Assembly (NCBI GenBank): GCA_021827985.1
Contig: JAKATL010000017.1
Span: 1-44,851 of the forward strand
Length of the DNA stretch: 44,851 nucleotides
Direction of reading: 5' to 3'
Source of the DNA: a bacterium
Lineage (GTDB): Bacteria; Chloroflexota; Dormibacteria; Aeolococcales; Bog-877
Below are positions 16,839 to 23,945 of the stretch, piece by piece. A model generated the notes under the pieces. The model had not been told where the DNA came from. It was given only the letters and a program-made list of their open reading frames with translations, and did no database searches. How positions within the stretch are numbered: the stretch's first letter is position 1; each line of letters starts with the position of its first letter. The position numbers and the translations under genes are program-made.

Positions 16839-17841
16839 GGTCACAGCCGAAGACAGCAGGGTCACGGCCAGCTCGAGACGGCTGGGGCTGGGCGAGGTCC
16901 GCCGACTGGTGAGCCGCTTCGCCGTGGTCATCGCCCTGATAGGGTTCTCGATGGGCTACACCATCGCCCTCCCTGGCAGCTTCCCCACGGTCGGCAACGT
17001 GCAGACGATGGTCAACTCCCAGGGAGTCCTCCTCATCCTGTCCCTGGCGCTAACGGTGCCGCTGGTGGCTGGGGAGTTCGACCTGTCAGTGGCTGCGGTG
17101 CTGGGGTTCGTCGGGCCTCTGCTGGCGGCATTGCACGGCGTGCTGCACTGGGGCGCGCCGATGGCGATCGCCGTCACCCTCCTGGCCTGTGTCGCCATAG
17201 GGATCTTCAACGTCATCCTAATTGTCGTCGTGGGGGTCGACTCCTTCATCGCCACCCTCTCCTCCTCGACCATCCTTGCCGGCCTCACCCTCTATGTCAC
17301 CAACGGGCAGATCCTCACCACGGTCCCACACTCGCTGCAGCGGTTCGCGTTCCTTGGCATCCCTGCTCTGGGCGTGGAGACACCAGCCCTCACTGGGATA
17401 GCGCTGGCGGCCCTCCTGTGGTACGTCTACGAACACACACCGGCCGGTCGGTACCTCTACTTTGTCGGTGAGGGCCGGGAGGCGGCTCGACTCTCCGGCC
17501 TGCCCGTGGACCGAGTGCGCGCCCTGGCTCTGATCTCTGCCTCGCTGATCAGCGGGGTCGCCGGCCTGCTGCTGGCTGGCCAACTCGGCGGGGTCGCTCC
17601 GTCGCTAGGTCCGAGCTACTTGTTGCCGGCCTTTGCCGGCGCATTTCTTGGCGCCACTACCATCCGTCCCGGTCGCTTCAATGCGTGGGGCACGGTGGTG
17701 GCCGTCTACATGCTGGTAGTGGCTGTGACCGGGTTGGAGCTGCTGGGGATGGCGTCCTGGGTGCAGCAGGTCTTCGATGGCTGTGCCCTGGCGATGGCCG
17801 TGGCCTTCGCACGGATCGTCGGCCGACGGGATCTCCAGTAG
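16816..17841 (+). CDS. Sugar-type ABC transporter permease
   Basis: About 341 residues from ATG 16816, overlapping the ATPase end by 23 nt; an upstream in-frame start at 16789 is less likely. Eight to ten hydrophobic segments are visible. Family marks of BPD_transp_2 permeases include GEFDLSVAAVLGF, LFTNG-like VTNGQIL, GEGREAARLSGLPVDRVR (cytoplasmic coupling loop) and AFAGAFLGATTIRPGRFNAWGT. It forms the channel for the substrate delivered by the lipoprotein. Its stop is 42 nt before the proposed first exon of the cyclase gene. Confidence 0.93.
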   Translation: MLRTPSTEVTAEDSRVTASSRRLGLGEVRRLVSRFAVVIALIGFSMGYTIALPGSFPTVGNVQTMVNSQGVLLILSLALTVPLVAGEFDLSVAAVLGFVGPLLAALHGVLHWGAPMAIAVTLLACVAIGIFNVILIVVVGVDSFIATLSSSTILAGLTLYVTNGQILTTVPHSLQRFAFLGIPALGVETPALTGIALAALLWYVYEHTPAGRYLYFVGEGREAARLSGLPVDRVRALALISASLISGVAGLLLAGQLGGVAPSLGPSYLLPAFAGAFLGATTIRPGRFNAWGTVVAVYMLVVAVTGLELLGMASWVQQVFDGCALAMAVAFARIVGRRDLQ

Positions 17842-17883
17842 TTGCCGAGATCGGCCGCGAGGGCTGGCCGCCGCTGGAGGAGG

Positions 17884-17894
17884 ATGGAGCCGTG
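17884..17894 (+). other. Proposed first exon (11 nt) of the intron-split cyclase gene
   Basis: GGAGGAGG directly precedes ATG 17884; after ATGGAGCCGTG the outer intron begins with GTGCG at 17895. Eleven nucleotides leave two bases of a codon. Joining to 20607 completes the codon as TGC and continues with Asn-Asp-Leu of the cyclase. If the intron ended at 20604 the junction would create TGA instead. This is inference from frame and motif positions. Confidence 0.5.
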
Positions 17895-18550
17895 GTGCGT
17901 CCTGAAAGCTTGACCAGACCAGCGGGTGGAAGTCCCGCCTGGGTAGGACCTGGAGCGCCCGGTAGCAGGCCCCAGCTTGGCGGTGAGAACCGCTGGGCCG
18001 AGCGGGGCGTCAAGAGCCTCATTGGAGGGAGCAAGAGCGCGGGCCGCAGCATTACGCGAAACCTGCAGCCTCGTCAGATGTACAACGGGGGAGCCGAGCC
18101 GCTCACGTCACGGCGAAGGCCACGTCCGGCAGACCCGGTTCCAGGGGTCACGTCCGCCGGGTCCCTCCGGGGTATGGGGAGCGGCACGTGTTCAAGGCCT
18201 GGTCAGGAACAGGAGAGATCCGTCTCGGCACCGGCGTATATGGCTGCAGGCGGCCAACCTGCGGTGCCCGGTAGCGGCGACACCTATAAGCAGCGATGCG
18301 AAGTGGTGGAGCGCCGAGCGGAAGTCGGAGGAGGCCATACCGTAGCGTTGAGGGTGAGGACAACACAACCTCGCCGGAGCGAAGGGCCTCCAGCCGGGTG
18401 TGCGTTCGGGATCGGCATGGCTGCGGGCTTGCCCTTCGGGGCCCTCCACCCGCTCCCTTCGGGGAACCGGCCAGATCGACCGCGGAACGCTGGGGTCAGC
18501 GTCCAACGCCGGTGGCACAGCGGAATGAGGCTGACCGACTGCCCGGGGGC

Positions 18551-18581
18551 GAGCCGTGTGCGGGAGCATCGCATGCACGGT
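18551..18581 (+). ncRNA. 5' part of outer-intron domain V, broken by the inner intron
   Basis: AGC triad followed by CGTG-TGCG, a loop, then CGCA, a 2-nt bulge and CACGGT. Adding TC from 20544 completes the base of the helix. The loop between CGG and TCG is one or two nucleotides longer than the usual GNRA tetraloop. The break lies between the last two U residues of the helix's 3' strand. Confidence 0.75.
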
Positions 18582-20543
18582 GTACGCTCGGCATGACCAG
18601 CAGCTTGGGGGTGGAAGTCCCCTGTGGAGGTTGGTGGGACCAACCACAAGCCGAGAGCAACTGCGTCGTCGTGAGGCGGCGTGGGGAGGAAGCTGGAGGC
18701 GAACTCGCGACCCGAGGGACACGAACCGCGTACAAGGCGAGGCGGTCCGGGCGAGTCGGCACCGAACGGCAAAGCCCGAAGCCACCAAGGGGCCGCAGCG
18801 TAAACGCGGCGGGGATGCGAGGACGGTTGCTGGCCTTATCCGAGGAGGGCTCGGTGGGTGTCCTGAGATGCCCGTCCAGGGGCACACGTTCGACGGGTGG
18901 ATCGAGATGCCCGTCCGTGTGGCGCCTGATCGTCGGGTGGGAGGGGACGGCGACGGCCGAGAGGGCGCCGCTCGCCGCCGAGCAATCAGCAGCGGCCATA
19001 GTACCGGCGGGGATCGCAAGCGCCGGGAAGGGCCAAACGCGTGGCGCAGGCCAAGGACGCCTGAGCCCGTGGGAGTCGCGATGACCGCAGCCAACCCCGT
19101 AAGGGGCCTGGCCGGGGAGGCCCGAGGGTGAAGCCCGAAGGCGACCGACCAGAGCGCAGCGACTCTACGGCGCAGGGCGAGACCGGGTCTCACCCCGTCT
19201 CGGTGAGCCTCTGGGAGCAGTTCGTCTCCCGTGAGAATCTCGGCGAGGCGCTCAGACGGGTCGAGCGAAACGCCGGTGCCCCGGGCATCGACGGGATGGG
19301 CACGACCGAGCTGCGACCGTGGCTGAAAGTGCACTGGCCGCAGATTCGAGCCCAGCTCGACACGGGCACGTACCGACCGGCACCAGCCCGCAGGGTGATG
19401 ATCCCCAAACCCTCGGGCGGGCAGCGTCGGCTGGGAGTGCCAACGGCGCTGGACCGGCTGCTCCAGCAAGCCCTGGCTCAGGTGCTCACGCCCATCTTCG
19501 ACCCGACCTTTTCCAACCACTCTTTCGGCTTTCGTCCGGGGCGCTCAGCCCACCAAGCCGTGGAGGGGGCACGCCAGGCCATCCGCGATGGCGGGGCGTG
19601 GGCCGTCGATCTGGACCTGGACTCGTTTTTCGACCGGGTCCAACATGACGCGCTGATGGGGAGGGTGGCCAGACGGGTGCAGGACAAGCAGGTGCTCGCG
19701 CTGATTCGAGGCTACCTGGAAGCGGGCGTCATGGCGGATGGGGTGCGGCAGGTGACGGCGGAGGGGACCCCTCAAGGGTCACCGCTCTCGCCGCTGCTGT
19801 CCAACATCATGCTGGACGACCTCGACCGGGAACTCGAAAGCCGGGGGCACCGCTTCGCACGTTATGCGGACGATGTGATGATCTACGTCGGAAGCCAACG
19901 GGCGGGGCAGCGCGTCATGCGGAGCATCACCCAGTTCGTCGAGTGCCGCCTGAAGCTGCGTGTCAACGGCAACAAATCCGCGGTGGCTCTGGCCCTGGAG
20001 CGAACCTTTCTCGGGTTCGGCTTCTACGACCGGGGCGCTGGGATCAAGCTTCGGGTTGATCCCAAAGCTCGCCAACGGGCGAAGGAGCGGGTGCGTGGCC
20101 TGACCGACCGTCACTGGGGGGTCTCGATGGAAAGGCGCATAACCCAACTCAACCGGTTCACGGTGGGCTGGACGGGGTACTTCGCGCTGGCGGAGACGCC
20201 GTACCTGTTCCCCGAACTGGACAAGTGGTTGCGTCGCCGGCTGCGGCAGGTGCGGTGGAAGGAATGGAAGCGCCCGCACACGCGCGGGCGCAAGCTGCGG
20301 GCGCTGGGTCTCTCCGAGGCGGCCGCTCGGGCGACCGCTTCCTCGCAAAAGGGATACTGGCACCTCGCGGGAACCTATCCCCTACAGCTCGCCATGCCCA
20401 ACAGCTACTGGCACAAGACGCTCGGGCTCAAGGGGTTCGCCGAACCCTACCGCCGCTTCCGGGATGCTGCGCGAACCGCCCGGTGCGGACCCGCATGCCG
20501 GGTGGTGTGGGAGGGGTCGGGGCAAGCCCGGCCTCTACCCGAT
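18582..20543 (+). mobile_element. Inner group II intron (class C-like), inserted in domain V of the outer intron
   Basis: 1962 bp. It begins GTACGCTCGGCATG, close to the GTGCGCCCGGCATG start common in bacterial introns, followed by its own GGTGGAAGTCCCC hairpin. It encodes a maturase at 19128. It ends with a domain V of the CGC-triad type (about 20473-20508) and a domain VI, closing at CTACCCGAT (20543). Excision of exactly 18582-20543 restores GCACGGT+TCGATGAGG, the standard sequence of the outer domain V end. The class C call rests on the CGC triad and on the maturase type. Confidence 0.82.
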
Positions 20544-20579
20544 TCGATGAGGGGCGGCTGGAGACGGACTCATGGCTGA
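19128..20579 (+). CDS. ltrA: Group II intron reverse transcriptase/maturase
   Basis: 483 residues from GTG 19128, with GGGGAGG 7 nt upstream. RT blocks are clear: IPKPSGGQRRLGVPT (RT2), FRPGRSAHQAV (RT3), AVDLDLDSFFDRV (first Asp about 161), GTPQGSPLSPLLSNI (RT4), FARYADDVMIYV (YADD, about 246-249) and a maturase X domain with FTVGWTGYFALAETP. No H-N-H endonuclease domain follows, as in class C maturases. It should assist splicing of its own intron and retrotransposition. Oddly, the frame has no stop before domain V: the last 35 or so codons run through domains V and VI and into the outer intron, overlapping the cyclase frame start. Confidence 0.93.
   Translation: MKPEGDRPERSDSTAQGETGSHPVSVSLWEQFVSRENLGEALRRVERNAGAPGIDGMGTTELRPWLKVHWPQIRAQLDTGTYRPAPARRVMIPKPSGGQRRLGVPTALDRLLQQALAQVLTPIFDPTFSNHSFGFRPGRSAHQAVEGARQAIRDGGAWAVDLDLDSFFDRVQHDALMGRVARRVQDKQVLALIRGYLEAGVMADGVRQVTAEGTPQGSPLSPLLSNIMLDDLDRELESRGHRFARYADDVMIYVGSQRAGQRVMRSITQFVECRLKLRVNGNKSAVALALERTFLGFGFYDRGAGIKLRVDPKARQRAKERVRGLTDRHWGVSMERRITQLNRFTVGWTGYFALAETPYLFPELDKWLRRRLRQVRWKEWKRPHTRGRKLRALGLSEAAARATASSQKGYWHLAGTYPLQLAMPNSYWHKTLGLKGFAEPYRRFRDAARTARCGPACRVVWEGSGQARPLPDSMRGGWRRTHG
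20473..20543 (+). ncRNA. Domains V and VI of the inner intron
   Basis: ACCGCCCGG pairs with CCGGGTGGT (one G-U) around TGCGG-ACC-CGCA with a TG bulge, which is the domain V pattern. Then GGGAGGGGTCGGGGC and GCCCGGCCTCTACCC form domain VI, with an A in CTACCC near the 3' end. The same bases are also translated as the end of the maturase frame. Confidence 0.75.
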
Positions 20580-21543
20580 GCACCGCGCCAGCGGCCTACC
20601 TCACACCAACGACCTTATACGCCAGACCATTGCCAAGGTCAGCAACTGGGGCCGCTGGGGTCCGGACGATGAGTTCGGCACGGTGAACTTTATCGACGCT
20701 GCCAAGCGTCGCCAGGCCGCTACCCTGGTCGAAAGTGGACGGGTGTTCTCCCTGGCCATCCCCCTTGACGAGGCAGGGCCTCAGCCCGACTTTGAGCGGC
20801 GGTTGAACCCGCGGCACATCATGCTGGAGACCGGCACCGACCTCCTGGCCCACGTCCAGCGCGGCTCGGTGGGTGGCTGGGGCTTCGCGGACGACATGGT
20901 GGTGATGGCGTTGCAGTGCGGCACCCAGTGGGATTCCCTGGCACATGCTTTCCACGACTTTAAGATGTACAACGATCGCGACTGTGCACTGGTGAGCGCT
21001 GCCGGGGCAGAGAAGAACGCCATCCAAGTGTTGGCGGACAGGATCGTCACCAGGGCCGTTCTGGTAGACCTGCCTCGGTATCTGGGACTGGACTGGCTGG
21101 AGCCTACGCACCGGGTCACCGTGGAGGAGATGGAGGGCGCTCTCCGGGCTGAGCACACCGATATCGGCCGGGGAGACGTAATGCTCTTGCGCACGGGAAA
21201 CCTCGCGCGGGCCCAGGCCAGCGGGAGCTGGGCCAAGTATACCTACGCCGATGAGCCTGGTATCGGCGTGGAGACGCTGCCGTGGTTCTACGAGCGAGAG
21301 GTGGCCGCCATCGCCGCCGACACTTGGGCAGTCGAGGCACTGCCCAGCCAGACACCGCTGCGGTTCGCCGTCCACGCGGTGGCCATCGTTTACATGGGCC
21401 TGCTGCTGGGGGAGATCTTCGCGCTCGACGCGCTGGCGTCGGACTGCGCGGCAGACGGCCGCTACGACTGTCTGCTGGTGGCGCCGCCACTACCGTTCTC
21501 CAAGGCGGTGGGGTCACCGGTGAACCCGATCGCGGTCAAGTAG
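20572..21543 (+). CDS. Cyclase-family metal hydrolase (kynurenine formamidase-like fold)
   Basis: The frame can start at ATG 20572, but that codon lies in the outer intron's domain VI loop. After splicing, the protein would instead start at ATG 17884 and read M-E-P-C-N-D-L before the typical KVSNWGRWGPDDEFGTVN start of the family. The hydrolase motif, usually HxGTHxDxPxH, appears here in the alternative form CGTQWDSLAHAF. Later GDVMLLRTG and FAVHAVAIVYMGLLLGE fit PF04199-type cyclases. Such enzymes open cyclic or N-formyl amide bonds (isatin hydrolase and kynurenine formamidase are known relatives). About 310 residues in the body. Confidence 0.85.
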   Translation: MAEHRASGLPHTNDLIRQTIAKVSNWGRWGPDDEFGTVNFIDAAKRRQAATLVESGRVFSLAIPLDEAGPQPDFERRLNPRHIMLETGTDLLAHVQRGSVGGWGFADDMVVMALQCGTQWDSLAHAFHDFKMYNDRDCALVSAAGAEKNAIQVLADRIVTRAVLVDLPRYLGLDWLEPTHRVTVEEMEGALRAEHTDIGRGDVMLLRTGNLARAQASGSWAKYTYADEPGIGVETLPWFYEREVAAIAADTWAVEALPSQTPLRFAVHAVAIVYMGLLLGEIFALDALASDCAADGRYDCLLVAPPLPFSKAVGSPVNPIAVK

Positions 21544-21695
21544 GTGGCGGGTACGAGACGCGGAGAGCCGGAGCGGAGGTGGTCGCCGGAACCCGACCGC
21601 GCTCAGTCGGCTTCGTCAGCACGGCAGCAGCGACCGACTCCGGCCGCGGCCCCGGGCGCCGTGGCCGTGACCGGCGCACGGGAGGAGTGCAGGGC

Positions 21696-22349
21696 ATGAA
21701 GGTTGTGAACGGGGTCCAGGTGTACAGCTCGCTGGCAGAGATCCTCGATCCCACCCATACCGCGTTGCTGATCGTGGATATGCAGAACGACGGCTGCGAT
21801 GAACGGGGCTGGTGGGCGCAGCAGGGACGTGACGTGTCTGCCGTGCGAGCTGTTATCCCCCGCATTCATGCCCTCATAGGGGCCGCGCGGGAGGTGGGCT
21901 GCGAGGTGGTCTATGTGGAGCAGACCACTCTGCGGGAGAATCGCAGCGACCCCCCGGCCTGGCTCTACTTCAAGACGCGCGACGGTCGGCAGCGCGTCGA
22001 CTACACCCTGGATGGAGCCTGGGGTCAGCAGACGGTCGCCGAACTCGGCCCGACTGACACCGCCCCGGTCGTCCGCAAGAACCGGTCGAGCGCCTTCCAC
22101 CTGACCAACCTCGATCTGGTGCTCCGGGCACGAGGCGTGCAGTCAGTCCTGGCCACCGGCTCGGTGACGCAGGGCTGCGTCCTCTCCACCGTTTACGACG
22201 CCTCCTTCCACGATTACTACACGGTCGTGGTCGGCGACGCTGTCGCCTCATACAGCGCTGAGCTCCATGCCGCAGCGATGAAGCTTATGGGCGCCCGCTA
22301 TGACGTCGTCCAGACCCAGGACGTGATCAACCTGTGGCGATCCCGGTAA
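21696..22349 (+). CDS. Isochorismatase-family cysteine hydrolase
   Basis: 217 residues from ATG 21696, with GGAGGAG 8 nt upstream; the open frame extends further left, but only the part from here matches the family. The catalytic triad is visible: D28 in LLIVDMQND, K128 in VVRKNRSSAF and C161 in TGSVTQGCVLSTVYDA. The family includes N-carbamoylsarcosine amidase, biuret and maleamate hydrolases and nicotinamidase, so an amide-cleaving step after ring opening is likely. The gap of about 150 nt after the cyclase gene holds no other gene. Confidence 0.92.
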   Translation: MKVVNGVQVYSSLAEILDPTHTALLIVDMQNDGCDERGWWAQQGRDVSAVRAVIPRIHALIGAAREVGCEVVYVEQTTLRENRSDPPAWLYFKTRDGRQRVDYTLDGAWGQQTVAELGPTDTAPVVRKNRSSAFHLTNLDLVLRARGVQSVLATGSVTQGCVLSTVYDASFHDYYTVVVGDAVASYSAELHAAAMKLMGARYDVVQTQDVINLWRSR

Positions 22350-22389
22350 GGGAGGCGGGTGCCGCAGGAGCCTGGAGCGGCGCCCGGCC

Positions 22390-23922
22390 GTGGACGAGGG
22401 TGGGCCGATGGCGGCGGGGGCGGCTCCCGGCGAGTGGACAGGCGTTCCAGGCGTCGGGGTCCCCTTGACCCGGGCACGGGGGCGACCAGGCGTGGTGGAC
22501 GCAGTGGTGGCTGCAGTCGGGCCGAGCAATTGCCTCACAGATCCCGACCTGTGCGCTCCCTATGAGACCGACTGGACGCGGCGGTGGCACGGGCGCGCAG
22601 CCCTGGTTGCCCGCCCCACCACCGGGGACCAGGTTGCCGCCGTGGTCGCGGCATGTACCCGCCACCGCATCGCGGTCGTCCCCCAGGGCGGCAACACCGG
22701 CTTGGTGGGGGGATCCGTGCCCCGGGGTGGGGAGGTGCTGATGAGCCTGGCCCATCTCGACCAGACCCTGGTGGTGGACCCCGTAGCGAACCTTTTGGAG
22801 GCCGACGCTGGTGTAACCCTCGCGCGAGCGCAGGCGGCCGCCGCTGAGTATGGACTTGGGCTCGGGATCGACTTGGCGGCCCGCGACACGGCGACGCTGG
22901 GGGGGATGGCCGCCACCAACGCGGGTGGTATTCACGTCCTGCGCTACGGGGCGATGCGGGCCCGGCTCGCCGGGCTGGAGGCGGTGATGGCCGACGGGTC
23001 AGTGCTGTCCCGCACCAGCGGCGTGGCGAAGGACAATGTCGGATACGACTTGGTCGGGCTGCTAGCGGGGTCTGAGGGAACGCTTGGGGTGATCACCCGG
23101 GTGCTGGTCCGCCTGGCTCCCCTCCCTCCCTGGCGGGTGACCGCCCTCATCGCACTCCGGCCCCTCCCGGGCGCCGGCGGGCCGGTGGCGGCGGCGGTGG
23201 CCCTCGTCAACCACCTGCTCCGGCAGCTCGACGGGCTAGAGGCAGCCGAACTGTTCTTCGCCGAGGGGGTGGAGCTGGTGCGTCAACACGCCAGCCTGCC
23301 GCCACCGCCCGGAGCCAGCGCGGAGGCGTTTCTCCTGGTGGAGGTGGCGGGCCGGACGGATCCCCTGGAGGCCCTGAGTCAAGCATTGGTGGGCCACCCT
23401 CTTGTGCTGGATACGGCCGCCTCGACGGACGCGGCCGGGCGAGTCGCGCTCTGGGCCTACCGGGAGCGCCACACGGAGGCGATCGCAGCGCAGGGGCTCG
23501 TGCACAAGCTCGACGTCTGCCTCCCGATCCGCGATCTGGCGGACTTCTGGGCGGAGGTGATCGCATCGGTGCGTCGCTGTCGGCCCCGGGCGCAGGTCAT
23601 CTGCTTCGGCCATGTGGGTGAGGGAAACCTGCACATCAACATCCTCGGCCTGGAGGCTGACGACACCGAGGTCGATGCGCTCGTGCTGGGGCTGGTGCTG
23701 GCCCATCGCGGGTCCATTAGTGCCGAGCACGGCGTGGGGGTTGCCAAGCGGAGCGTAGTGGGTCATGCTCGTGGCCCGGTCGATCTAGGCATCATGAAAG
23801 CCTTGAAGGATGCGCTCGATCCGCATGGGCTGTTCAACCCCGGGGTGCTGTTCCCCACCCGTGAACGCGGTGGCCCTCGTGGCACTAACCGGACCTTTGG
23901 AGCGATGGGCGAGTTTGGCTGA
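22390..23922 (+). CDS. FAD-linked oxidase (GlcD / D-2-hydroxyacid dehydrogenase type)
   Basis: 510 residues from GTG 22390 (ATG 22408 is an alternative). The FAD_binding_4 domain shows VVPQGGNTGLVGGSVP (pyrophosphate loop), DLAARDTATLGGMAATNAGG and VGYDLVGLLAGSEGTLGVIT. The C-terminal FAD-oxidase domain has CFGHVGEGNLHINI, SAEHGVGVAKR and the terminal DPHGLFNPGVLFP. These mark the D-lactate / glycolate / D-2-hydroxyglutarate dehydrogenase group. It is the last gene of the cluster and would oxidise a 2-hydroxy acid product. The electron acceptor is not shown. Confidence 0.93.
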   Translation: MDEGGPMAAGAAPGEWTGVPGVGVPLTRARGRPGVVDAVVAAVGPSNCLTDPDLCAPYETDWTRRWHGRAALVARPTTGDQVAAVVAACTRHRIAVVPQGGNTGLVGGSVPRGGEVLMSLAHLDQTLVVDPVANLLEADAGVTLARAQAAAAEYGLGLGIDLAARDTATLGGMAATNAGGIHVLRYGAMRARLAGLEAVMADGSVLSRTSGVAKDNVGYDLVGLLAGSEGTLGVITRVLVRLAPLPPWRVTALIALRPLPGAGGPVAAAVALVNHLLRQLDGLEAAELFFAEGVELVRQHASLPPPPGASAEAFLLVEVAGRTDPLEALSQALVGHPLVLDTAASTDAAGRVALWAYRERHTEAIAAQGLVHKLDVCLPIRDLADFWAEVIASVRRCRPRAQVICFGHVGEGNLHINILGLEADDTEVDALVLGLVLAHRGSISAEHGVGVAKRSVVGHARGPVDLGIMKALKDALDPHGLFNPGVLFPTRERGGPRGTNRTFGAMGEFG

Positions 23923-23945
23923 GTTCAGCTGAGGCCGCGGAGTTG

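Larger units (their letters stand above)
17895..20606 (+). ncRNA. Outer group II intron, ORF-less, interrupted by a second intron
   Basis: It starts with GTGCG at 17895, followed by the domain I hallmark GAAAGC-TTGACC and a GGTGGAAGTCCC hairpin. The domain III/IV region near 18300-18370 (GGAAGTCGGAGGAGGCC) is present, but instead of a maturase ORF only short hairpins follow. Domain V begins at 18551 (GAGCCGTGTGCG...CGCATGCACGGT) and is cut after 18581. It resumes at 20544 with TCGATGAGG. Domain VI is then TGAGG (20548-20552) pairing with CCTCA (20599-20603), GGCGGCTGG pairing with CCAGCGGCC, and an unpaired T-A at 20597-20598 that would provide the branch A. Without the inner intron it is about 750 nt, a normal ORF-less size. 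The 3' end could be 20604 or 20606. Confidence 0.8.

Noticed and set aside
17895..20606. Two tandem, independent group II introns
   Set aside because: The first unit lacks the end of domain V and all of domain VI before 18582, while both are found directly after the second unit at 20544, so nesting explains the sequence better.
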